A model generated the notes under the pieces. The model worked only from the letters and a program-made list of their open reading frames with translations, made no database searches and was not told the DNA's origin. Shown here piece by piece: positions 1 to 8,300 of a DNA stretch of 64,000 nt. Position 1 is the stretch's first letter, and each line of letters begins with the position of its first letter. Location: positions 124,001 to 188,000 of the forward strand of contig NZ_RDQE01000005.1 of NCBI RefSeq assembly GCF_003697845.1, given 5' to 3'. Source of the DNA: Halobellus captivus. Lineage in GTDB: Archaea > Halobacteriota > Halobacteria > Halobacteriales > Haloferacaceae. Made by a program: the position numbers and the translations under genes.

Positions 1-1056
1 GTCCGCACCGAGTGCCCGTGTCTCGACCGCGAGGAGCGCTGCGGGAACGACCGCTGTCACGACGGGACGCGATACGTCCCCGTGGAACTCCTCGACGTGG
101 CCGGACTCGTCCCCGGCGCACACGAGGGAAAGGGGCTCGGAAACCGGTTCCTCGACGAACTGACGAACGCGGACGTCGTCCTCAACGTCGTCGACGCCTC
201 CGGCGGCACGAACCGGGAGGGCGAGCCCGTCGAGGTCGGCAGTTACGACCCGGTCGAGGAGGTCGACTTCATCGAGGAGGAGATGGACCTCTGGCTCGCC
301 GGCGTGATCGGCGACAACTGGGAGGGCGTCGAGCGGAAGTCGCGCGCGCCCGACTTCGACCTCGACGGGACGCTCACCGAGATGCTGACCGGCGTGGGCG
401 CGACGGAGGCCGACGTGGCCGCGGTGCTCCGCGACCTCGAGTATCCCGACGACCCGAAGCGGTGGGACGACGCGGATCGCGAGGCGCTGGCCCGGGAGAT
501 CCGTCGGCGGACGAAACCCATGGTCGTCGTCGCGAACAAGGCCGACGTCGCGCCGCCGGAGAACCTCGACCGGCTCCGTGAGGCGACCGACAAGCCGGTC
601 GTTCCGGCGACCGCCGACGGCGAGCTCGCGCTCCGCCGGGCCGCCGAGGCCGGCGTCGTCTCCTATGACCCCGGCGACCCCGACTTCGAGGTCGTCGGCG
701 ACGTCTCCGCCGAGCAGCGCGCCGGCCTCGACGCGATCCGGGAGGTGATGGGTCGGTTCGGCGGGACGGGAGTCCAGGCGGCGTTGAACGCGGCCGTCTA
801 CGACCTCCTCGATCGGATCACGGTCTACCCGGTCCAGGACGCCGGAAAATGGACCGACGGGACGGGGAACGTCCTCCCTGACGCGTTCCTGTTGTCAGAG
901 GGCGCCACCCCGCCGGACCTCGCGTACGCGGTCCACACGGACATCGGCGAGGGATACCTCCACGCGGTCGACGCCCGATCGAACCGCCGGATCGGCGAGG
1001 ACCACGTCCTCTCGGAGGGGGACGTGGTGAAGATCGTTTCGACGGCGGGGCCGTAG
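1..1056 (+). CDS. OBG-family GTPase/ATPase, YchF-like (5' truncated by window)
   Basis: The reading frame is open from the first base, so the gene starts upstream and its Walker A region is missing here. The visible 351 residues include the G3-type motif DVAGLVPGAHEGKGLG, the G4-type motif ANKAD near residue 178 of the visible part, and a C-terminal TGS domain (DAFLLSEGATPPDLAYAVHTD onward) ending in the usual VVKIVSTAGP-like tail. This order matches OBG/YchF-type P-loop NTPases, which bind the ribosome and are linked to translation or stress responses. The substrate preference (ATP or GTP) cannot be read from this part. It converges with the thermosome gene, with 28 bp between the stops. Confidence 0.9.
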   Translation, partial: VRTECPCLDREERCGNDRCHDGTRYVPVELLDVAGLVPGAHEGKGLGNRFLDELTNADVVLNVVDASGGTNREGEPVEVGSYDPVEEVDFIEEEMDLWLAGVIGDNWEGVERKSRAPDFDLDGTLTEMLTGVGATEADVAAVLRDLEYPDDPKRWDDADREALAREIRRRTKPMVVVANKADVAPPENLDRLREATDKPVVPATADGELALRRAAEAGVVSYDPGDPDFEVVGDVSAEQRAGLDAIREVMGRFGGTGVQAALNAAVYDLLDRITVYPVQDAGKWTDGTGNVLPDAFLLSEGATPPDLAYAVHTDIGEGYLHAVDARSNRRIGEDHVLSEGDVVKIVSTAGP

Positions 1057-1084
1057 GAACGCGGCTACGGCGCGGCGGTTCCGA

Positions 1085-2665
1085 CTACTCCGCGAAGATG
1101 ACGTCGTCGATTCGGAGGATCATCCGCGCCGCCTCGGTCGCGGAGTCGACCGCCTCGCGTTTCACCGCGGCGGGGTCGACGATCCCCTCCTCGAGCGGAT
1201 CGCCGACGCGAGCGGTCCGGCCGTCGGCGATGACGCCCGCCCGCCCGTCGCGGTCGTGAGTCGCCCGCAGGTCGACGAGCGTGTCGATCGGGTCCGCGCC
1301 GGCGTTCTCCGCGAGCGTTCGCGGAAGCGCGTCGACGGCGTCCGCGAACGCCTCGATCGCGAGCTGTTTGCGGCCCTCCACGGAGGCCGCCGCCCCGCGG
1401 AGGTGCGCGGCGATCGCGACCTCTGTCGCGCCCGCACCCGGAACGGTCCCGGCGTCGCGAGCGGCCACGACCGCGTCGACCGCGTCGTTCACGGCGCGCT
1501 CGAGCTCGTCGACGACGTGTTCGGTGGACCCATACACGAGGAGGGTCACCGCCCGGGAGGCGTCGCCGCCGCGGACGGAGACGAGGTCGTCGTCGTCGCC
1601 GTCGACCTCGACCGCGATCGACTCGGCGTGGCCGAGGTCGCTCGCCTCGACGTCCTCGAGGGTTCCGAGTCGCTTCGCGCCAGTCACACGGGCGACGTCG
1701 GTCGCGTCGGAGGACTTCACGCTCTCGAACGCGAGGATCCCGGCGTCGGCGAGGTAGCCGGCCACGCGGTCGTCGATCTTCTTCCGGCAGAAGAGGACGT
1801 CGACGCCCGCTTCCGAGAGGGCGTCCGCGTATCCGCGAAGCTCGGCGTCCTCCGCTTCGATGGCCGCGTTGAGTCCGTCGACGGAGGTGATCGAGTACTC
1901 CGCGTCGACGTCGCCCTGCCGAACCTCGAGTTTCGTCTCGAGGACCGTGACGGAGGCGTTCTCGACCTCGTGGGGCATCCCGTCGTGGACGGGCTCCTCC
2001 TCGATGACCACGCCGTCGACGAGTTCGGTCGCGGAGGAGCCGGCGCCGGTCCGCGGGTGGACGTGAACCGCGTCGCGGTCGACGTCGCCGTCGTCGGTCG
2101 TGACCCGACCGATCGCCTCGACGACGAGCGCCGCGAGGTCGGCGGCGGCGGCGTCGCCGGTTCCCTTGCCCGTCATCGACGACTCCGCGACCGACGCGAG
2201 GAGGTCGGCGGCGGGGTCGCTCCCGACCTCGACGTCGAGCAGCTGGCCGTCGATCGCTTCCCCGGCGAGGCGGACGGCCTCGGCGTACCCCTCGACGATC
2301 ACCGTCGGGTGGAGGTCGTCCTCGAGCATGCCCTCCGCCCGCGAGAGCAGCTCGCCGAGCAGCACGGCCGCCGTGGTGGTCCCGTCACCGACGGACTCCT
2401 CTTGAGACTCCGCGACCTCGACGATCATCTGGGCGGCGGGGTGGTCGATGTCCATCTCGTCAAGGATCGTCGCGCCGTCGTTCGTGACGACGACTGTACC
2501 CGTCGAGTCGACGAGCATCTTGTCCATCCCGCGAGGTCCGAGCGTCGTGCGGACGGCCTCGGCGACCGCCTTTCCGGCGGCGACGTTCGACTCCTGGGCC
2601 GCGCGGCCGCGCGTTCGTTCGCTGTCCTCGGAGAGTACGTACAGGGGTTGAGTACGGGATGCCAT
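1085..2665 (-). CDS. Thermosome (group II chaperonin) subunit
   Basis: A 526-residue subunit of the archaeal group II chaperonin, an ATP-driven cytosolic double-ring folding machine. Visible signatures are [13 protein letters not shown] and TNDGATIL near the N terminus, the ATPase motif [10 protein letters not shown], and the distal equatorial GAGATE segment. The start chosen gives [15 protein letters not shown], the usual thermosome N terminus, and lies about 30 nt below a TATA box, so the mRNA is probably leaderless. The protein ends in DDVIFAE with no Gly/Met-rich tail, unlike many thermosome subunits, so it may be one of several paralogues with its own role. The apical domain is strongly acidic. 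Confidence 0.95.
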   Translation of the reverse strand: MASRTQPLYVLSEDSERTRGRAAQESNVAAGKAVAEAVRTTLGPRGMDKMLVDSTGTVVVTNDGATILDEMDIDHPAAQMIVEVAESQEESVGDGTTTAAVLLGELLSRAEGMLEDDLHPTVIVEGYAEAVRLAGEAIDGQLLDVEVGSDPAADLLASVAESSMTGKGTGDAAAADLAALVVEAIGRVTTDDGDVDRDAVHVHPRTGAGSSATELVDGVVIEEEPVHDGMPHEVENASVTVLETKLEVRQGDVDAEYSITSVDGLNAAIEAEDAELRGYADALSEAGVDVLFCRKKIDDRVAGYLADAGILAFESVKSSDATDVARVTGAKRLGTLEDVEASDLGHAESIAVEVDGDDDDLVSVRGGDASRAVTLLVYGSTEHVVDELERAVNDAVDAVVAARDAGTVPGAGATEVAIAAHLRGAAASVEGRKQLAIEAFADAVDALPRTLAENAGADPIDTLVDLRATHDRDGRAGVIADGRTARVGDPLEEGIVDPAAVKREAVDSATEAARMILRIDDVIFAE

Positions 2666-2690
2666 ACGTTGCGGATACTCGGTCAGCGGT

Positions 2691-2700
2691 TCTATATATC
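2691..2700 (-). promoter_or_regulatory. TATA box of the thermosome gene
   Basis: Read on the minus strand, this is GATATATAGA, an isolated AT-rich 10-mer in GC-rich DNA. Its centre is about 30 nt upstream of the chosen ATG at 2665, which fits leaderless transcription. The divergent amidohydrolase gene starts at 2812. Confidence 0.65.
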
Positions 2701-2811
2701 CATATCGCTCTCGATCGGGTAGAATCGCCCGAAGGGAACGCCTCGGTCGACGAGCCGATTCCCGACATCGGACCGACAGGCACATGCGGCACGCGTGGGA
2801 TACTCACGCGA

Positions 2812-3642
2812 ATGCTCGGGTTGGAACACGACTTCCGGATCGTCGATACCCACGCCTCGCTGGACCCGGACGAGGCCTCGGTCGCAGCACACGGCCGGGA
2901 CATCACGCCCGAGCGTCTGGAACGCGAGATGCACCAGGCGGGGATCGTCCGGGCGGTCGCGAGCCCCGGCCGGCGCGCTCCCGGACGGAGCTACCTCCGC
3001 GCCAACAACGCGGTCGCGCGCCTCTCGGTCGACCGTCCGTTCGTCGCGTTCGCCCGACTCAACGGCCCCAGAGATCCGGGCGGCGGCCCGGTCTCCGCGA
3101 TCCGGAACCTCCGAGCCGAGCGCGACGACCATCACGCCCGCCCCGACGACGTCGAGCAGTACTCCTACGACGACCGGTTTCACGGGTTCACGCTCGTCCC
3201 GCCACACGACGGGGTGCCGAACGCGGACGTGCTCGAGCGGCTGGACGGGGCCGACCTCCCCGTGATCGTCCACGGCGGAAAGCGCTTCCCGCCCGACGCG
3301 GTCGAACGCGAGCTTCTCGGCTACGACTTCCCGGTCGTGCTCGCCAGCTTCGGGGGCTACCCGCTCGACACGGAGCTGATGAACCGGACGCTCGACCTCC
3401 TCGAGGAACACGATCGCCTCTACGTCGACACCAGCGCCGTGCGCTACCGCGAGATCCTCGAGCGCGGGGTGTTGGAACACCCCGACCGCGTGGTGTTCGG
3501 CTCCGGCGCGCCCCACGTCCACCCGAACGTCGGCGTGATGGAGGTGTTGACCCTCGACGTCTCCGAGGACCTGATGCGGCGCGTCTTCGCGAAGAACCCG
3601 GTCCGGCTCGTCCCCGCGCTCGCCGAGGGCGCGGACGCGTGA
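2812..3642 (+). CDS. Amidohydrolase-like TIM-barrel protein with eroded metal site
   Basis: A 276-residue protein with the layout of the amidohydrolase (Amidohydro_2-like) family: N-terminal FRIVDTHASL, a middle VIVHGG, and a C-terminal VVFGSGAPHVHPN followed by the FAKNPVRLV tail. In active relatives the N-terminal motif is DxHxH and the late motif is GSDxP. Here the second His is Ser (residue 16) and the Asp is Gly (residue 232), so ordinary two-metal hydrolysis is doubtful. The start at ATG 2812 is chosen because the sequence upstream reads as promoter of the divergent chaperonin gene. The substrate is unknown. Confidence 0.75.
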   Translation: MLGLEHDFRIVDTHASLDPDEASVAAHGRDITPERLEREMHQAGIVRAVASPGRRAPGRSYLRANNAVARLSVDRPFVAFARLNGPRDPGGGPVSAIRNLRAERDDHHARPDDVEQYSYDDRFHGFTLVPPHDGVPNADVLERLDGADLPVIVHGGKRFPPDAVERELLGYDFPVVLASFGGYPLDTELMNRTLDLLEEHDRLYVDTSAVRYREILERGVLEHPDRVVFGSGAPHVHPNVGVMEVLTLDVSEDLMRRVFAKNPVRLVPALAEGADA

Positions 3643-3682
3643 AGCGACGGCCACTTGTCGCGTCGCCGCCGATCCGGCGAAC

Positions 3683-4165
3683 ATGAGCGACGCCGACGCA
3701 GGCCCCGAGACGGAGCCGGATCTGAACGGATCACACGTGGAGGTCGTCCGCGCACGCGGTCACGAGAACGTCACCGCCGAGCACGCGAGCACCTTCGAGT
3801 TCACGACCGACGACTGGCTCACCCTCGCCGGCGACTGTATCCTCGGCGTCGACGCCGACCGGACGCCACGGGACTTCTCCCCGGAGTTCCGCGAGGCCTG
3901 TCGTGACCCGAACGCGACGATCACGGCGACGATCACGGTCGAGGGCGACGGGAAGAGGTACACTGAGACGGTCGTCGGCCGGGGCGATCCCGGACTGGCG
4001 CTCGTCGACGACCGGTCGATGGTGGCACGGACGAGCGAGTACACCGACGACGAGCGGACGGTCCTCGTCGACGCCGACGCGGCCGCCGCCGACCTCGACC
4101 GCGACCTCGTGGCCGCGCTCGCCGACAGCGGAGAGGTGGAGTTGCGGTTAGAAGTCCGACGATAG
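3683..4165 (+). CDS. DUF371 family protein
   Basis: A 160-residue soluble protein. The segment ARGHENVTAEHASTFEFTTD, followed by LTLAGDCILGVDAD, is the hallmark of the archaeal DUF371 family, whose biochemical function is not established. An acidic N-terminal extension of about 20 residues precedes the domain. It lies 40 bp after the amidohydrolase-like gene on the same strand, so co-transcription is possible. No membrane segment or signal peptide is visible. Confidence 0.85.
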   Translation: MSDADAGPETEPDLNGSHVEVVRARGHENVTAEHASTFEFTTDDWLTLAGDCILGVDADRTPRDFSPEFREACRDPNATITATITVEGDGKRYTETVVGRGDPGLALVDDRSMVARTSEYTDDERTVLVDADAAAADLDRDLVAALADSGEVELRLEVRR

Positions 4166-4270
4166 ACGGGGACGATAGGACGACTGGACGACGATCCGTT
4201 TGGTGTTGTGCTGTCGGCGAGACCCGGTGAGCGGACGCGGTCGCGTCCGCGAACCGAACGTGAGGGAGGC

Positions 4271-4345
4271 GGCGGGTCGGAGCGGCGTGCCCGCGACGAC
4301 CCGCCCGCCGAGGCTGGGGAGGCGTGAGGTGCGGGGCTGTGCGGT
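4271..4345. repeat. Dispersed structured intergenic element, copy A (hairpin plus 38-bp conserved core)
   Basis: A perfect 9-bp inverted repeat (GGCGGGTCG at 4271-4279, CGACCCGCC at 4297-4305) is followed by a 38-bp block (4308-4345, beginning CCGAGGCTGGGGAGGCG) that recurs exactly at 60091-60128. The distant copy is also preceded by a hairpin with CGACCCG/CGGGTCG arms. No convincing protein is encoded in either place. The rest of 4166-4600 holds further inverted repeats and tRNA-like debris. Confidence 0.7.
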
Positions 4346-4407
4346 TCGATCGGGGGACTGTGGGGATGGGATCGCGGTTCCGCGAAGGGTCGAAACGGAC
4401 TCGCGGG

Positions 4408-4434
4408 GGTCCCGTGAGCGAAGCGAACGGGACC
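4408..4434. repeat. Perfect 8-bp inverted repeat around GAGCGAAGCGA
   Basis: GGTCCCGT at 4408-4415 pairs perfectly with ACGGGACC at 4427-4434 across an 11-nt loop. It lies between repeat copy A and the tRNA-like fragment, in a 435-bp non-coding stretch. It could be a transcribed hairpin or part of the same dispersed element. Confidence 0.5.
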
Positions 4435-4469
4435 AAGCGAGGGAACGAGACGAACGAAGTGAGTCGAGT

Positions 4470-4486
4470 GGACTCGCGGGGATTTT
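4470..4486 (-). repeat. Duplicate of the 3' end of tRNA-Ala (possible attachment-site remnant)
   Basis: These 17 bases (TGGACTCGCGGGGATTT on the plus strand) are identical to the 3' terminal 17 bases of the tRNA-Ala gene at 4601-4617, in the same orientation and 131 bp away. A tRNA 3' end repeated next to the gene is the usual trace of integration by a tRNA-targeting integrase or its excision, but no integrase lies between the copies. A separate inverted T-arm-like fragment (GGGTTCAAATCCC) sits at 4538-4550. Confidence 0.5.
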
Positions 4487-4600
4487 GAACCGGAACCGGA
4501 CGTGCTCGCTCGCTTCGCTCGCTGTGCGCGACCGGTAGGGTTCAAATCCCGCTCGGAACAGTTTTGCGCCGCTCGCGACGTTGCCCGCGGCGCGAAAACA

Positions 4601-4672
4601 TGGACTCGCGGGGATTTGAACCCCGGGCCTTCCCCGTGCCAGGGGGATGATCTACCACTGATCTACGAGCCC
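4601..4672 (-). tRNA. tRNA-Ala (anticodon GGC)
   Basis: Read on the minus strand, the 72-nt sequence folds as a full cloverleaf. The acceptor stem GGGCTCG pairs with CGAGTCC (one G-U), the D arm is GATC/GATC, and the anticodon stem TCCCC/GGGGA has loop CTGGCAC with anticodon GGC. The T arm is CGGGG-TTCAAAT-CCCCG and the discriminator base is A. No CCA is encoded and there is no intron. The anticodon reads GCC alanine codons, the most used Ala codon type in this GC-rich genome. Confidence 0.95.
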
Positions 4673-4737
4673 TCGTACGCGTCCGATCGTTCCCCGGTGA
4701 ATATCTTAAGGGCTTCGAATCACGGACCGCCTCGCAC

Positions 4738-5268
4738 TCAGATCCGGTCGGAGTCGACGTACACCTCGAGGTCGACGTCCCGCGTCGACCCTTCGAGGTC
4801 CCTGACGGCCCGTTCGACCACCCGCTCGGCCTCCCCCCGAATCAGCGGTACCGCCTTCTTCAGCACCCAGTCGAACGAGACGAGTCGCGGCAGGTCGAGC
4901 GCGTCGGAGCTGGCGGATCCGGGGTCGAACTCGACCTCGAGGGCGACCTCGCACTTCGTCGGTTCCGCAGCGTCATCGTCCTCGATCGGCGTCACCCGCC
5001 AGCAGCCGCCCGCGTCGATGTCCTTCGTGATCTTCCAGTCGATCCGCTCCGGCGGCTCGACGCCGGTAACCTCCGAGCGGGCGGTGTAGGTGAGCTTCCA
5101 CCAGGCGAAGGTGAGCGCGTAGCGGGTTCCGGGCCCGCCGTCGCCCGCGAGCGTCCGGACCTCCCGGAGGTACTCGGAGTAGTGTGCATACCCCTGAAAG
5201 TCCAACAGGAACTCGTACACCGTCTCCGGGTCGGCGTACACCTCGGTGCGCACGACGAGTTCGTCCAC
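4738..5268 (-). CDS. SRPBCC (START/COQ10-like) family protein
   Basis: A 176-residue soluble protein. MDELVVRTEVYADPETVYEFLLDFQGYAHYSEYL is the typical first strand and helix of the SRPBCC/polyketide cyclase fold, a helix-grip cavity that binds a hydrophobic ligand. The mid-part WWKLTYTARSEVTGVEPPERIDWKI and the long C-terminal helix (LIRGEAERVVERAVRDLEG) complete the fold. The ligand cannot be predicted. It lies downstream of gltB on the same strand, with a 71-bp gap. Confidence 0.85.
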   Translation of the reverse strand: MDELVVRTEVYADPETVYEFLLDFQGYAHYSEYLREVRTLAGDGGPGTRYALTFAWWKLTYTARSEVTGVEPPERIDWKITKDIDAGGCWRVTPIEDDDAAEPTKCEVALEVEFDPGSASSDALDLPRLVSFDWVLKKAVPLIRGEAERVVERAVRDLEGSTRDVDLEVYVDSDRI

Positions 5269-5339
5269 GACGGACGGTTCGACCCCCGCGTATTAAACGG
5301 TCCGCCCGGCGAACGCGAGGAGGACGGGCGGGAGACGGA

Positions 5340-8300
5340 TCAGTCGTCGCCGGAGACCTGCTCGGCGGCGTCGCCGGCGGCCTCGGGCGCGGCGTCGGCG
5401 GGCGCGGGCGGCGCCTCGCGCACGTCGGTGCCGGTCCCCTCGGCGATCACGTCGGCGTACGCGTCGGGGAAGACGCGAACGAAGTCCGAGAGCGTGGTCT
5501 CCCAATCGTCGAGCAGCTCGGCGGCACGGTCGCTGTCGGTGTACGCGCGATGGTTCTCGACGAGCCGGCGGAGCATCCGTTCGTCGCTGGCGTCGAGCTC
5601 GCGCGAGAGCGACACCATCCCGCGGTTGAGCCGCTCCGCGAACCGGTCGTCGGGGTCGTACACGTACGCGACGCCGCCGGACATGCCGGCCGCGAAGTTG
5701 CGACCGGTGTCGCCGAGCACGGCGACGACGCCGCCGGTCATGTATTCACAGCCGTGGTCGCCGACGCCCTCGACGACCGCCCGGACCCCCGAGTTGCGGA
5801 CGCCGAACCGCTCTCCGGCGACGCCGTTGACGTACGTCTCGCCCGCGGTCGCACCGTACAGACAGACGTTGCCGGCGACGACGTTCTCGGCCGGATCGTA
5901 GCCCGCGTCCTCGGGCGTCGAGATCACGATCCGCCCGCCGGAGAGGCCCTTGCCGACGTAGTCGTTGGCCGCGCCAGAGAGCTCCATCGTGATCCCCCGT
6001 GCGAGGAACGCGCCGAAGCTCTGGCCCGCGTGGCCGTCGAACCGACAGGTGACGGTGTCGTCGGGGAGCCCCTCCCCGCCGTGTTCGGAGACGACCCGGT
6101 TCGAGAGGGTCGCGCCGACCGCGCGGTCGACGTTGTCGATGTCGCGAGTAAGCGCGACCGGCGTACCGTCCTCGATGGCGGGCGACGCCTCCTCGATGAG
6201 GTCCCAGTCGAGCAGCTTCTCGATGCCGGCGTGGGTCTGGGCACGCGTCTTGGTGCGGGAGTCGCCGGCGGGGTCGGCGATCACGGCCGAGAGGTCGAGG
6301 TGGCTCGCCTTCTCGTGGTCGGTCTCGCGCTGGACGAGGAGGTCGGGCCGGCCGATGAACTCCTCGAGGTCGGCGAATCCCAGTTCGGCCATGAGTTCAC
6401 GGAGCTCCTGAGCGATGAACGTCATGTAGTTGATCACGTGGTCGGGCTGGCCGGGGAAGCGCTGGCGGAGGTCCTCGCGCTGGGTGGCGACGCCGACCGG
6501 ACACGTGTTCTCGTGACACTGCCGGGCCATCACGCAGCCGGAGGTGACGAGCGAGGCGGTCCCGAAGACGTACTCCTCCGCGCCGAGCGCGGCGGCGACG
6601 GCCACGTCGCGACCGGTCTTCAACCCGCCGTCGGCGGCGACGCGGATGCGGTCGCGCAGGCCGGTCGCGCGTAGCATCTGGTTCGCCTCGGCGAGTCCGA
6701 GCTCCCAGGGGAGCCCCGCGTTCTTGATCGACGTCTTCGGCGACGCGCCCGTCCCGCCGGAGTGGCCCGAGATGTGGACCACGTCGGCGTTCGCCTTCGC
6801 GACGCCCGCCGCGATGGTCCCGATCCCCGCCTCCGAGACGAGCTTCACGTTGACGTCGGCCGAGGGGTTCGCGGCCTTCAGATCGAAGATGAGCTGTTTG
6901 AGGTCCTCGATCGAGTAGATGTCGTGTTGCGGGGGCGGCGAGATGAGTCCGACGCCGGGCGTGGAACACCGGACGTGCGCGATCATCTCGTTGACCTTCT
7001 CGCCGGGGAGGTGGCCGCCCTCGCCGGGCTTCGACCCCTGTGCCATCTTGATCTGGAGCTCATCCGCGCTCGCGAGGTACTCGGCGGTGACGCCGAACCG
7101 GCCGGAAGCGACCTGCTTCACGCTACACTCCTTCTCGGTGTCGAACCGCTCCGGCGGCTCGCCGCCCTCGCCGGTGTTGGATTTAGCCCCCAACCGGTTC
7201 ATCGCGATCGCGTTGTTCTCGTGGGCCTCCGGCGAGAGGCTCCCGAGGCTCATCGCGGCCGTCGAGAAGCGCTCGACGATCGACTCGACCGGCTCGACCT
7301 CCTCGACCGGGATCGGGTCCAGCTCGGAGTCGAACTCCAGGAGACCGCGCAGCGTCTGGAGCGTCTCGGACTGGTCGTTGACCAGCTCGGCGAACTCGCC
7401 GTACTGCTCGTAATCGCCGCCGCGCACCGCCTGCTGGAGCGTCCCGACCGTCTGGGGGTTCCAGCCGTGGTGGACGCCCGACGAGCGGTTCTCGTACTCG
7501 CCGACCGTCTCGAGTTCGGGATCGACGCCGAACGCCATGGCATGGCGCGTCCGGAGGTCGTCCTCGATCTGTTCGATCCCGATCCCCTCGGTGCGGATCT
7601 CGGTGCCCTCGAAGAACTCGCCGACGAGTTCGGAATCGAGACCGACCGCCTCGAAGATCTGTGCGCCCTGGTAGGACTCGACCGTCGAGATCCCCATCTT
7701 CGCCATCGTCTTCAGGAGGCCGTCCTCCAGCGCGCCCCGGTAGGCGGCCAGCGCCTCCGCCTCGTCCGCGCCGTCCGGGCCGGCGACCACGTCGGCGATG
7801 GAGGCGTACGCGAGGTACGGGTCGACCGCGTCCGCGCCGTAGCCGACCAGCGTGGCGAGATGATGGACCTCGTGGGGCTCGCCGGACTCGACGACGAGTC
7901 CCGCGCGGTTGCGGAGCCCGTTGCGTACGAGCTGGTGGTGGACCGCACCGGTGACGAGCAGGCTCGGGACGGCGAGCCGATCCGGACCGATCGCCCGGTC
8001 CGAAAGCACGACCACGTCCGCGCCCGCCTCGATCGCGTCGGACGCCTCACGGCGGATCCGGGTGACCGCGTCGGTGAGGGAGGTGTCACGGCGGTAGGTG
8101 GTGTCGACGGTCTCCGCGGAGAACCCCGCGTCGCCGTCGAGATCCTTCAACGCGGCCGTCTCGGCGTTCGACAGAACGGGGGAGTCGGCGACGATCTGCC
8201 GCGCGTGTTCGGGCGTCTCCGCGAGCAGGTTGCGCTGGTTGCCGATCCGCGACTCCAGGGAGGTGACGAGCTCTTCGCGGATGTAGTCGATCGGCGGGTT

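Noticed and set aside
1256-2722. Long plus-strand open frame opposite the thermosome
   Set aside because: It is an antisense shadow caused by GC-rich codon bias; the minus-strand frame has clear chaperonin motifs.
4200-4538. Open frame of about 112 codons in the repeat-rich stretch
   Set aside because: It runs through inverted repeats and the conserved 38-bp core, shows no protein-like composition and has no plausible promoter.
4538-4550. Possible second tRNA (T-arm-like GGGTTCAAATCCC)
   Set aside because: No acceptor, D or anticodon arms can be formed around it; treated as tRNA debris.
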